From JAIYDQ01 sp031411055 (GTDB taxonomy: Bacteria > Planctomycetota > Planctomycetia > Pirellulales > Pirellulaceae), in NCBI GenBank assembly GCA_031411055.1, contig JANOAI010000542.1, positions 1 through 5,924 of the forward strand: 5,924 nt of DNA. The letters run 5' to 3'. Position numbers and translations under genes: made by a program. Position 1 is the stretch's first letter. Each line of letters starts with the position of its first letter. This document shows positions 1 through 5,866 of the stretch, one piece after another. Below the pieces are notes generated by a model, which did not search any database, had not been told where the DNA came from, and worked only from the letters and a program-made list of their open reading frames with translations.

Positions 1-15
1 AATGTAAAGTCCAAG

Positions 16-459
16 ATGGCCCCGTCAGCGACTATCGAAGCAGACCGAATAAAGCGAGCGCTGCTGTGGTGCTTTCCGAAGGATGTCTTTTCATCGATCA
101 AGCTCCACGGCAATGCTACCTGGTCCGAGAATATTCCCCTGTTCATCTTCTTAGCCGTTGCAACAGCGTGGGGATCTGAATCTCGAATGACCGATGCGTT
201 TTCTGAAGCTGGCAAACTATCCTTCAATCTGTTCGGCTCGATCGCGATTGCGACATATCAAGGGATGATGCGAGCTTTGGTCACCAACACTCCACAACTC
301 TTACCGATCATCTCGCAACGTTTTCAACTGCTCATGGAATCGGTTTCACCAAAGCACTTTCGAATTGCTATCGCCAAGGTGGACTGCTCGTCGTACACGA
401 CGATCGCGATCTACCCAAATATTGTTTATGGACTAACGAGCCTGCCTACAAGATTGTAG
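16..459 (+). pseudogene. IS4-like transposase, N-terminal remnant
   Basis: This open frame begins at ATG 16 and carries what I recognise as the N-terminal part of an IS4-like DDE transposase common in planctomycetes. Recognisable blocks are ALLWCFPKDVF (residues 15-25), the HGNATW block (31-36), an LTDAF-like segment (58-62), TYQGMMRALV (80-89) and LLPIISQRF (95-103). Resemblance ends near residue 117 (about position 365), just before the place where the family has its first catalytic aspartate in a VDGSR-like motif. The rest of the frame to 459 is an accident of reading out of phase through the neighbouring membrane-protein remnant. The DDE catalytic core is therefore missing and the product cannot transpose. 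No ribosome binding site is visible before the ATG. Family assignment is from remembered patterns, not a search; that it is a broken gene is firmer than its exact family. Confidence 0.6.
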
Positions 460-869
460 AAGTCGAACAGCGTTGGCAACCCATCGCAGTCTATTTCCTT
501 CTACTGCTCGGCATTTTTCCGTATTTCTTGGTTTCGCCTTTTGTGAATAAAAAAATCAAGTTGCGAATTCCCATTGGCCTCAAGAAATACAAGGCGAGTC
601 TGCATGTTTTCCTGGCTAGCCTCGTACTCATGTTCGCAGGTGTAGCGACCATTATCGGGTACTTCGCCTTTGGGTTGACACAGTCAATCCCGCGAGACTA
701 TTTCGCGGCCAGCATCATCGTAGTTCTGATCGGACTCGCTGCCAGCTTTCTAGGGCTTGTCATTGCTGCCAGCCCGATAGGTCGTGTGAGCATTGTGAAC
801 ATAGAGAAAGACTGCGTCGCGATCAAACACGTTCACATCGACTATCTTAATCGACTCAGTTCTTACTAA
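366..869 (+). pseudogene. membrane protein, 5'-truncated (start lost)
   Basis: Read in the frame ending at TAA 867-869, this stretch encodes about 167 residues of a small membrane protein. It opens with CYRQGGLLVVHDDRDLPKYC, followed by TNEPA and a conserved tryptophan (RWQP). Three hydrophobic helices follow, at about 483-545, 606-680 and 699-767, and the tail ends DYLNRLSSY. This resembles an uncharacterised family in planctomycetes and other bacteria with the pattern DG-LLV-----LP-RC--TN-PA, then three helices and a C-terminal -FL--LP. The frame is open back to a TGA at 204-206 but contains no ATG, GTG or TTG before the TTG at 528. That TTG lies inside the first membrane helix, so it is an unlikely true start. 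The natural N-terminus has evidently been replaced by the transposase remnant upstream. Its last bases overlap the 3' end of the minus-strand gene at 856-1161. Function unknown. Confidence 0.6.
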
Positions 870-1161
870 AGCCAAAGGGAGAGCTGGCTTCCCGTCCGAG
901 AGGGTTTTTCATGTACTGGCGAAAGCAGCCAACACACAGGTCATAGCGTTTCCGCTGGAACAGCTCATCGCCAAGCTCAGAACTACAATATTCGTCGCTG
1001 GATTCGAGAAGCTCTTCAAGCTCTTCAAGTCGATCTGGGTCATCCGAGCAATCGCTTGCAATCTCTTCGATCGCCGCTTCCACTTCGATGCGGACGATGT
1101 ATCGGAGATCATGATCGGGATTGAGTTCGCATTTGCAGCGGTCACAAGAATAGTGAATCAT
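856..1161 (-). CDS. small acidic double-CxxC (zinc-ribbon-like) protein
   Basis: A 101-residue protein of unknown function that I associate with a conserved planctomycete family. It starts MIHYSCDRCK and has a CxxC pair at Cys6/Cys9 and a second at Cys76/Cys79 (YDLCVGCF), the layout of a zinc ribbon or treble clef. Between them, residues 33-66 are strongly acidic and probably helical (DDPDRLEELEELLESSDE). The tail contains KNPLGRE. The start at 1161 is well supported by a strong Shine-Dalgarno sequence, GAAGGAGT, seven bases upstream on the minus strand. There is no signal peptide or membrane segment, so it is probably cytoplasmic. Its 3' end overlaps the convergent membrane-protein remnant by 14 bases, and it is divergent from rsmG. 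Zinc binding is inferred from the cysteine spacing; a regulatory or protein-binding role would be a guess. Confidence 0.8.
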   Translation of the reverse strand: MIHYSCDRCKCELNPDHDLRYIVRIEVEAAIEEIASDCSDDPDRLEELEELLESSDEYCSSELGDELFQRKRYDLCVGCFRQYMKNPLGREASSPFGFSKN

Positions 1162-1168
1162 AATTTTT

Positions 1169-1176
1169 ACTCCTTC
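1169..1176 (-). promoter_or_regulatory. Shine-Dalgarno site of the double-CxxC gene
   Basis: On the minus strand the sequence reads GAAGGAGT, then seven A/T-rich bases, then ATG at 1161. This is close to ideal complementarity to the 3' end of 16S rRNA with good spacing, and it fixes the start codon of the minus-strand gene. It is the only strong ribosome binding site in the window; rsmG and mfd have none that is comparable. Confidence 0.75.
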
Positions 1177-1226
1177 AATAAAAGAACTCTCCTCATGGTA
1201 GCGGCCTTACGGTCGCCATCGCAAGT

Positions 1227-1251
1227 AGATTTCGGTCGAAACCGGAAATCT
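1227..1251. repeat. intergenic hairpin in the divergent spacer
   Basis: AGATTTCGGT and ACCGGAAATCT form a stem with a single-base bulge and a CGAA loop. A weaker hairpin (GCGGCC/GGTCGC around TTAC, 1201-1216) lies just upstream, and GTAGC at 1199 could pair with GCTAC at 1253. No T-run follows on either strand, so an intrinsic terminator is unlikely. It may be a dispersed intergenic repeat, or a structured leader of the minus-strand gene, whose 5' untranslated region would include it if that gene's promoter lies near rsmG. The stem is seen; the role is not known. Confidence 0.4.
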
Positions 1252-1316
1252 GGCTACGCCTACTTGACTTTGCTCAACGAATATCCCTCGAACGTAGACT
1301 TTAACGCTGGCGGATG

Positions 1317-1345
1317 TTGATTGAGTTGGCAATCGGGTCCATAAT
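1317..1345 (+). promoter_or_regulatory. putative sigma70-type promoter for rsmG-mfd
   Basis: TTGATT at 1317-1322 and CATAAT at 1340-1345 are separated by 17 bases, matching the -35 and -10 consensus at 4/6 and 5/6 positions. Transcription would start near 1351-1353, leaving a leader of about 32-35 bases before the TTG start of rsmG. It sits in the divergent intergenic region and is the best such pair I see upstream of rsmG. Promoter consensus in planctomycetes is less well defined, so this is a prediction only. Confidence 0.4.
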
Positions 1346-1384
1346 GCGTTCCCACACTATTTTGACTCTCCGATAGTTTATCCC

Positions 1385-2068
1385 TTGATTCCGAATTTAA
1401 CGCAAACTCCCTCTGTCGACCTCGCAACCGCTGCCAAAGCGTGTGGCATTTCTGATATTGCTGACGATCGTTGGCCCATTTTGGAAGCCTACTGTCAACA
1501 ATTGTGGGAATGGAACGAAAAGATGAATTTGACGCGGCATACGAATTTCGATTTGTTTGCCAAGCGTGATCTGCTTGATTCTTGGCGTCTTTCGTTGCAA
1601 ATCCAGCCAAACGAAGAAATCCTCGACATTGGAACCGGCGGCGGCGTGCCGGGGTTAGTTCTCGCCATCCTTCGACCCGATCTGCAGGTGACGCTTTGCG
1701 ATAGCGTTGGCAAAAAGGCCAAAGCTGTCGAGTCGATTGCCAAGGCTCTCAAACTGCGAATTCCCGTTTATCCAACGAACGTCCAAAAAGTACTTGACGA
1801 TTTTCGATACGACAGCTTGGTCGTTCGAGCAGTCGGACCGCTGAATAAACTATGCACTTGGCTCTCAGACTACTGGCATACGTTTGGACGTGTCCTGGCC
1901 GTCAAAGGTCCGAAGTGGGTCGAAGAACGAGGTGAAGCAAGACATCTAGGTTTGCTCAAGAATATTGAACTGCGGAAACTGGACTCTTATCCGATGCCTG
2001 ACACCGAATCGGAAAGTGTCATTCTTCAGTTACGTAAGCCGCGCCCGGGAGAAGTGTCAACGGAATGA
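1385..2068 (+). CDS. rsmG: 16S rRNA (guanine-N7)-methyltransferase RsmG
   Basis: RsmG (GidB) uses S-adenosylmethionine to methylate N7 of G527 (E. coli numbering) in the 530 loop of 16S rRNA; its loss in other bacteria gives low-level streptomycin resistance. The 227 residues are near the usual length (E. coli about 207). An N-terminal helical part contains LWEWNEKMNLT (40-50) and RDLLDS (61-66), both family signatures. SAM-binding motif I is ILDIGTGGGVPG (79-90), the acidic residue of the next strand lies in LCDSVGKKAKAV (104-115), VVRAVGPL is at 146-153 and LAVKGPKW at 171-178. The only usual start codon between the upstream stop at 1322 and the conserved domain is TTG 1385, giving about ten extra residues before the first helix; no clear Shine-Dalgarno sequence is visible. 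It precedes mfd by six bases, suggesting one transcript. Soluble, acting on the 30S subunit or its precursor. Confidence 0.93.
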   Translation: MIPNLTQTPSVDLATAAKACGISDIADDRWPILEAYCQQLWEWNEKMNLTRHTNFDLFAKRDLLDSWRLSLQIQPNEEILDIGTGGGVPGLVLAILRPDLQVTLCDSVGKKAKAVESIAKALKLRIPVYPTNVQKVLDDFRYDSLVVRAVGPLNKLCTWLSDYWHTFGRVLAVKGPKWVEERGEARHLGLLKNIELRKLDSYPMPDTESESVILQLRKPRPGEVSTE

Positions 2069-2074
2069 CGATCA

Positions 2075-5000
2075 ATGCCTGCAAAGGATAATTCCGACTC
2101 AAATACGCAAGAGCTTGCCGAACCTCGCGCGCGTGTCCAAATCGACGCCGTGATCGATCAGATCGTGGATTCTACATCGTTTCAACACGCAATGCGGGCT
2201 TGGAAAAAATCGGCTCGCGTCACGATTGAGGGCGTATGGCCAACTTCCTCATCGACGATCATCGCAGCCATCGATCGCTTCAAGTCCAGACCGATGGTAA
2301 TCGTAGCGCCCCTTCCGATCGATGTCGATACACTTGTCCCCGATATCGAATTTTTGCTTGGTCGATCCGCCGACGTCTTTCCGCAAGCGAGCGACGACAG
2401 CGAACTCGAATCTTTACTCCAGCGGGAAGTGGTTGAAAGACTCCAAGTACTTGGACGACTTGAACAGTATGCGAATCAAAAAGATACGCCGCCCAAGGAG
2501 GATACTTCACCGCCACTCGTCATAACCACTCTTCCAGCCTTGATGCATTCGGTACCAAGCCCCGCCTCGATCCGGAGCAGCCGAAAGCTACTGAGCATCG
2601 GGCAAATTCAAACGCTCAGCGAACTACGAAGCTGGTTGCTCGAAGCTGGCTATCATACGACGACAAGTGTTCAGCTTCCCGGCGAATTCACCTTTCGCGG
2701 TGGCATCTTAGATGTTTATCCACCCGATTCGCCGGAACCCATTCGAATCGAATGGTTCGACAATGAGATTGAGTCTATTCGCCAGTTTGATGCCGTTTCA
2801 CAAAAGTCGATTGAACGACTTGACTCGATTGCATTGCCCTTAGCCAAAGAAGATCGTTCGCAACAAGCATCACTTCTTGACTATTTAACCAAAGATGTGG
2901 CCATCATTCTTTGTGAGCCGATTGCAATCCAACATATGGCCCAATCGTTCTTAGAACGGATCCCATTCCCTGAGCGTTTTCAAAAGCCATCGGAAGTCAT
3001 TGAACGAATTTCAAAACTGCCTCGCATCCATTTGATGCAGATCTCCGATCCATCGATTGAAGGCGAGGTGATTCGCTCGCCGCTTGGAAACGTGGAGCGT
3101 ATTGGTGGCGAATTGGAGCATTTGGCTGCACTCCTCGATAAAAACCTCGGCGACAATCGAAACGCGACCATCCTTTGCTGGAATGCGGGCGAGCTAAATC
3201 GAATGCAAGAGCTTCTGGTGACCAGCCAAGCGTTGACCAGTGGTCGTGCAACCTTGATGATCGGTACCTTAGCTTCCGGATTCGAACTAGGTTCCGATGG
3301 ACCGATGGTTCTATCCGTGAATCAGATGCTCAAGCGACACTCGCTGAGGCGTGGAACTCGCAAAATTTCCTCGCGAGCGATCGATAGCTTCATGGATCTT
3401 CGGCCTGGAGATCTGATCGTGCATCTCTCCCACGGGATTGGTATCTATCGAGGGATGCAATTGCTCGAAAAGCAAGGACAGAAAGTAGAACATTTGGAGC
3501 TTGAATTTGCCGAAGGCACCAAGCTGTACTGTCCGAGCAGTAAGATTGATTTGATTCAGCGCTACATCGGAGGAACGAAGAGCCAGCCTAAGCTCGCAAA
3601 GATTGGTGGCCAAGCCTGGGTTCGCCAAAAACGTGCCGCCGAAGAAGCCGTCACCGACATGGCCGCTGAACTGCTCGAAATGCAAGCCACCCGTCGTTCC
3701 CATTCAGGCATTGCCTTTACCAAAGATACCGTTTGGCAAAGCCAATTCGATACTTCTTTCCCTTATCAAGAAACGCCAGATCAAATCACCGCTATTGAAG
3801 CAACCAAAAACGACATGCTGTCGACTCGACCGATGGATCGGCTGATCTGCGGCGATGTTGGTTTTGGAAAAACCGAAGTTGCCATGCGAGCCGCTTTCAA
3901 GGCCGTCGATAGCGGATATCAAGTCGCGGTCCTCGTTCCAACGACAGTCTTGGCTGAGCAACATTACAAGACCTTTCGCGAAAGGATGGCCGAGTTCCCA
4001 TTCGATGTGGCCAAACTAAGTCGCTTCTGTACTGGGTCCGAGCAAAAAGATACTTTGCAAAAACTGGCGAAAGGGCAGATCGATATCGTCATTGGGACCC
4101 ACCGCTTGGCGTCACCCGACGTCGAGTTCTTCAATCTTGGACTGGTGGTTATCGACGAAGAACAGCGTTTTGGTGTTTCTGTGAAGGAACGCCTGAAACA
4201 GCAGCGACCCAATATTGACGTCCTGACTCTCTCAGCCACTCCCATTCCTCGAACGCTCCATATGTCGCTCGTGGGCGTCCGCGATATTTCTAATTTGGAA
4301 ACGGCCCCTGAAGAGCGGGTCGCGATTGAAACGAAAGTTGTTCGCTTTGATGACAAGCTCATTAGAAATGCTGTTCTACGCGAACTCAATCGCGGTGGTC
4401 AAATCTATTTTGTTCACAATCGAATTCTCGATTTAGGCTTGCTTGCGTCTCGATTGCAGAGAATTGTTCCCGAAGCTCGGATCGTCATGGGACACGGTCA
4501 GATGCCCGAACACCAACTGGAACAAGTAATGATCGATTTCATCGAACATCGCTACGATTTGCTTTTGTCGACAACGATTATCGAAAGCGGACTTGATATT
4601 GCGAACGCGAATACCATCTTCGTCGACGAAGCCGATCGATATGGCTTGGCAGAATTGCACCAACTGCGTGGCCGCGTCGGTCGCTATAAGAACCAGGCAT
4701 ATTGTTATTTGCTTGTCGATCGCAACAAGCATTTAAATCCCGAGGCCTCGCGTCGGATGCACGCAATCGAAGAGTACTCCCATATTGGGGCGGGCTTCGG
4801 AATCGCCATGCGCGATCTCGAAATCCGAGGTGCAGGAAACCTATTGGGTACGCAGCAAAGCGGCCACATCGCCGCCGTCGGCTACGAGCTTTATTGTCAA
4901 TTGCTGGAAACCGCTGTTCGAAAGCTCAAGCGTCAGGCGCCCAAGCTTTCAATCGACGTAGAAGTGAACCTTCCCATGGAAGCCTTTATTCCATCCGAGT

Positions 5001-5359
5001 ACGTCCCTGAGATCCGTCACAAGATTGACCTGTACCGCCGGTTAAGTCGCATCGACGATATCCGCAAGCTCGGAGATCTGCGACAAGAGCTCGAAGATCG
5101 ATTTGGAACTCCGCCCGAGACAGTAACGCGATTGCTGGAAGTTGCGGAATTGCGAATCGATGCAACACTTTGGACGATCAAGAGCATTGCCATCGAAGAA
5201 GAATATCTTGTCCTGGCCTACGGTGACAAGCGACGCATCGAACAGCTCGCTCGAAGGCATGGGAACAAATTACGAGTCCTAGACCATCAGAAAGCGTACT
5301 GGCCAATCGCAGAAGAAAAACGCTCGCTTCTCGAAGTCGCCCGTTCCATCTTCAGCTAG
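2075..5359 (+). CDS. mfd: transcription-repair coupling factor Mfd
   Basis: Mfd is the ATP-driven DNA translocase that pushes stalled RNA polymerase off template lesions and recruits UvrA to start transcription-coupled nucleotide excision repair. The 1094 residues (E. coli 1148) show the full order. First is a UvrB-like module (about 45-330) with GEFTFRGGILDVYPP at 203-217. Next is the RNA polymerase-interacting CarD-like domain (about 440-500), with LRPGDLIVHLSHGIGIYRG, followed by the linking helix (516-540). The RecG-like motor comes next: Walker A GDVGFGKT 593-600, DEEQ 694-697, LSATPIPRT 719-727, TTIIESGLDI 833-842 and QLRGRVGR 863-870. Last are the translocation motif GAGFGIAMRDLEIRGAGNLL (905-924) and the C-terminal autoinhibitory domain (about 970-1094). 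As is usual, the UvrB-like module lacks a working Walker A. ATG 2075 lies six bases after the rsmG stop, with no strong ribosome binding site, so translational coupling is likely. Its TAG stop lies inside the left end of an inserted repeat. Confidence 0.97.
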   Translation: MPAKDNSDSNTQELAEPRARVQIDAVIDQIVDSTSFQHAMRAWKKSARVTIEGVWPTSSSTIIAAIDRFKSRPMVIVAPLPIDVDTLVPDIEFLLGRSADVFPQASDDSELESLLQREVVERLQVLGRLEQYANQKDTPPKEDTSPPLVITTLPALMHSVPSPASIRSSRKLLSIGQIQTLSELRSWLLEAGYHTTTSVQLPGEFTFRGGILDVYPPDSPEPIRIEWFDNEIESIRQFDAVSQKSIERLDSIALPLAKEDRSQQASLLDYLTKDVAIILCEPIAIQHMAQSFLERIPFPERFQKPSEVIERISKLPRIHLMQISDPSIEGEVIRSPLGNVERIGGELEHLAALLDKNLGDNRNATILCWNAGELNRMQELLVTSQALTSGRATLMIGTLASGFELGSDGPMVLSVNQMLKRHSLRRGTRKISSRAIDSFMDLRPGDLIVHLSHGIGIYRGMQLLEKQGQKVEHLELEFAEGTKLYCPSSKIDLIQRYIGGTKSQPKLAKIGGQAWVRQKRAAEEAVTDMAAELLEMQATRRSHSGIAFTKDTVWQSQFDTSFPYQETPDQITAIEATKNDMLSTRPMDRLICGDVGFGKTEVAMRAAFKAVDSGYQVAVLVPTTVLAEQHYKTFRERMAEFPFDVAKLSRFCTGSEQKDTLQKLAKGQIDIVIGTHRLASPDVEFFNLGLVVIDEEQRFGVSVKERLKQQRPNIDVLTLSATPIPRTLHMSLVGVRDISNLETAPEERVAIETKVVRFDDKLIRNAVLRELNRGGQIYFVHNRILDLGLLASRLQRIVPEARIVMGHGQMPEHQLEQVMIDFIEHRYDLLLSTTIIESGLDIANANTIFVDEADRYGLAELHQLRGRVGRYKNQAYCYLLVDRNKHLNPEASRRMHAIEEYSHIGAGFGIAMRDLEIRGAGNLLGTQQSGHIAAVGYELYCQLLETAVRKLKRQAPKLSIDVEVNLPMEAFIPSEYVPEIRHKIDLYRRLSRIDDIRKLGDLRQELEDRFGTPPETVTRLLEVAELRIDATLWTIKSIAIEEEYLVLAYGDKRRIEQLARRHGNKLRVLDHQKAYWPIAEEKRSLLEVARSIFS

Positions 5360-5549
5360 AGCATTTTCATTTTTCATTTAGCCAGTCAGGAAACGGGCGA
5401 TTCACGTAGTCGAGTCTCTCCGAGACTCGTGAAATCCTCGACAAAGTCGAGGGGTCAGTCTCGGAGAGACTGACCTACGTGCAGGAAGTCAGCCGCGTTC
5501 GTACCTACCCCCGTTTCCAAAGCCTACGTCGTTCTTGAAAATGCTCTAG
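5356..5549. mobile_element. MITE-like inverted-repeat element 1
   Basis: A 194-base unit bounded by a perfect 14-base inverted repeat: CTAGAGCATTTTCA at 5356-5369 and TGAAAATGCTCTAG at 5536-5549. A second nested pair lies inside (GGAAACGGG 5389-5397 with CCCGTTTCC 5510-5518), and a third encloses a three-hairpin core (5403-5481). There is no coding capacity. Size, terminal repeats and lack of genes fit a non-autonomous miniature transposable element. The outermost CTAG could be a 4-base target duplication, as in some IS5-family elements; alternatively a TA duplication, as in IS630/Tc1-type elements, would fit. Both are palindromic, so the sequence alone cannot decide. The insertion is directly behind mfd, and the mfd stop codon TAG is part of the left CTAG. 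As RNA, the structure could protect or end the rsmG-mfd transcript. Confidence 0.65.
5403..5481. repeat. three-hairpin, cloverleaf-like core of element 1
   Basis: An outer stem (CACGTAG 5403-5409 with CTACGTG 5475-5481) encloses three perfect small-loop hairpins. These are CGAGTCTC/GAGACTCG with loop TCC (5411-5429), CCTCGAC/GTCGAGG with loop AAA (5436-5452) and GGTCAGTCTC/GAGACTGACC with loop GGA (5453-5475). The first and third share a core (AGTCTC...GAGACT) as inverted copies and could also pair with each other. No T-run follows, so it is not a standard intrinsic terminator. I recall similar TCGGAGAGACT-type palindromes scattered in Rhodopirellula-like genomes, which suggests a dispersed repeat. 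Confidence 0.75.
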
Positions 5550-5739
5550 AGCAATTCTTGATTAGGTGTAGCGAGCAAATCCCAATCGGTAGCGGAGCTG
5601 CGCGAGCAGGCCGGTGCATTGGAAGGTTGGATTTGCCAGGCCGGAAGAGCCTTTGCCCCGCGGCAATATGCCCGGCTGCTCGAGCAGCTCGGCTACAAAC
5701 GCGTTGGAGAAACGCTACACCTTCTTAATACTGCTCTAG
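5546..5739. mobile_element. MITE-like imperfect palindromic element 2
   Basis: A second 194-base unit starts at the CTAG that ends element 1. Its ends are CTAGAGCA (5546-5553) and TGCTCTAG (5732-5739). Inside these, AGGTGTAGCG (5564-5573) pairs with CGCTACACCT (5713-5722). A GC-richer inner arm of 21 bases (5589-5609) pairs with 5676-5696 at 19 positions. The middle, about 5610-5675, is less symmetrical and holds a small hairpin (TTGCC/GGCAA around 5654-5667). An open frame of 81 codons (5562-5804) runs through it but has no start codon before TTG 5619 and continues past the element, so I do not call a gene. The terminal octamer is the same as in element 1, suggesting mobilisation by the same kind of transposase, supplied from elsewhere. 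Confidence 0.55.
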
Positions 5740-5829
5740 CCCACACCGGAAAGGCTTGTTCTCCACCCAAGGAATTACACGCAAATTTCGACACTTCTCG
5801 CTGATCGCCGGTGCTTGATTTTTATCGTA

Positions 5830-5857
5830 CAAAAAATCCTGCGGGTTTACCCCGCAG
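5830..5857 (-). terminator. intrinsic terminator, minus strand
   Basis: CTGCGGG (5839-5845) and CCCGCAG (5851-5857) form a perfect 7-base GC-rich stem around a 5-base loop. Read on the minus strand, the stem is followed by ATTTTTTG, a good U-tract (5831-5838). It begins ten bases after the stop codon of the minus-strand gene at the right edge, where a terminator is expected. On the plus strand the bases after the stem are only moderately T-rich (TTCGTTC), so it is at best a weak terminator for the convergent rsmG-mfd transcript. Confidence 0.75.
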
Positions 5858-5866
5858 TTCGTTCGG

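Noticed and set aside
869..890. AAGCCA/TGGCTT hairpin at the convergent gene ends as a terminator
   Set aside because: The stem is only six pairs with a ten-base loop and no T-run, and it lies inside the coding sequence of the minus-strand gene.
1111..1320. Plus-strand open frame of 69 codons across the divergent spacer
   Set aside because: It overlaps the start of the well-supported minus-strand gene, continues through the intergenic hairpins, and shows no protein-like composition or ribosome binding site.
2065..2091. ATG overlapping the rsmG stop (ATGA), as in a translationally coupled gene
   Set aside because: That ATG opens an eight-codon frame only and is not in the mfd frame. The mfd start at 2075 fits the protein, so this is probably chance, though a coupling minicistron cannot be excluded.
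2280..5260. Several long open frames antisense to or overlapping mfd
   Set aside because: They are out-of-frame shadows of the mfd coding sequence, with no ribosome binding sites or recognisable motifs, while the mfd frame accounts for the whole stretch.
5403..5481. tRNA-like cloverleaf
   Set aside because: The stem number suggests a tRNA, but loops are only three bases, there is no TTCGA-type T-loop and no anticodon loop of seven. It sits inside an inverted-repeat element.
5562..5804. Open plus-strand frame with helical-looking protein text (81 codons, TTG at 5619)
   Set aside because: It has no usual start before TTG 5619 and no ribosome binding site. It crosses the right end of a palindromic element into plain spacer, and the palindrome explains its repeated VAEL-EQ pattern on both strands. 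I recognise no protein family in it.
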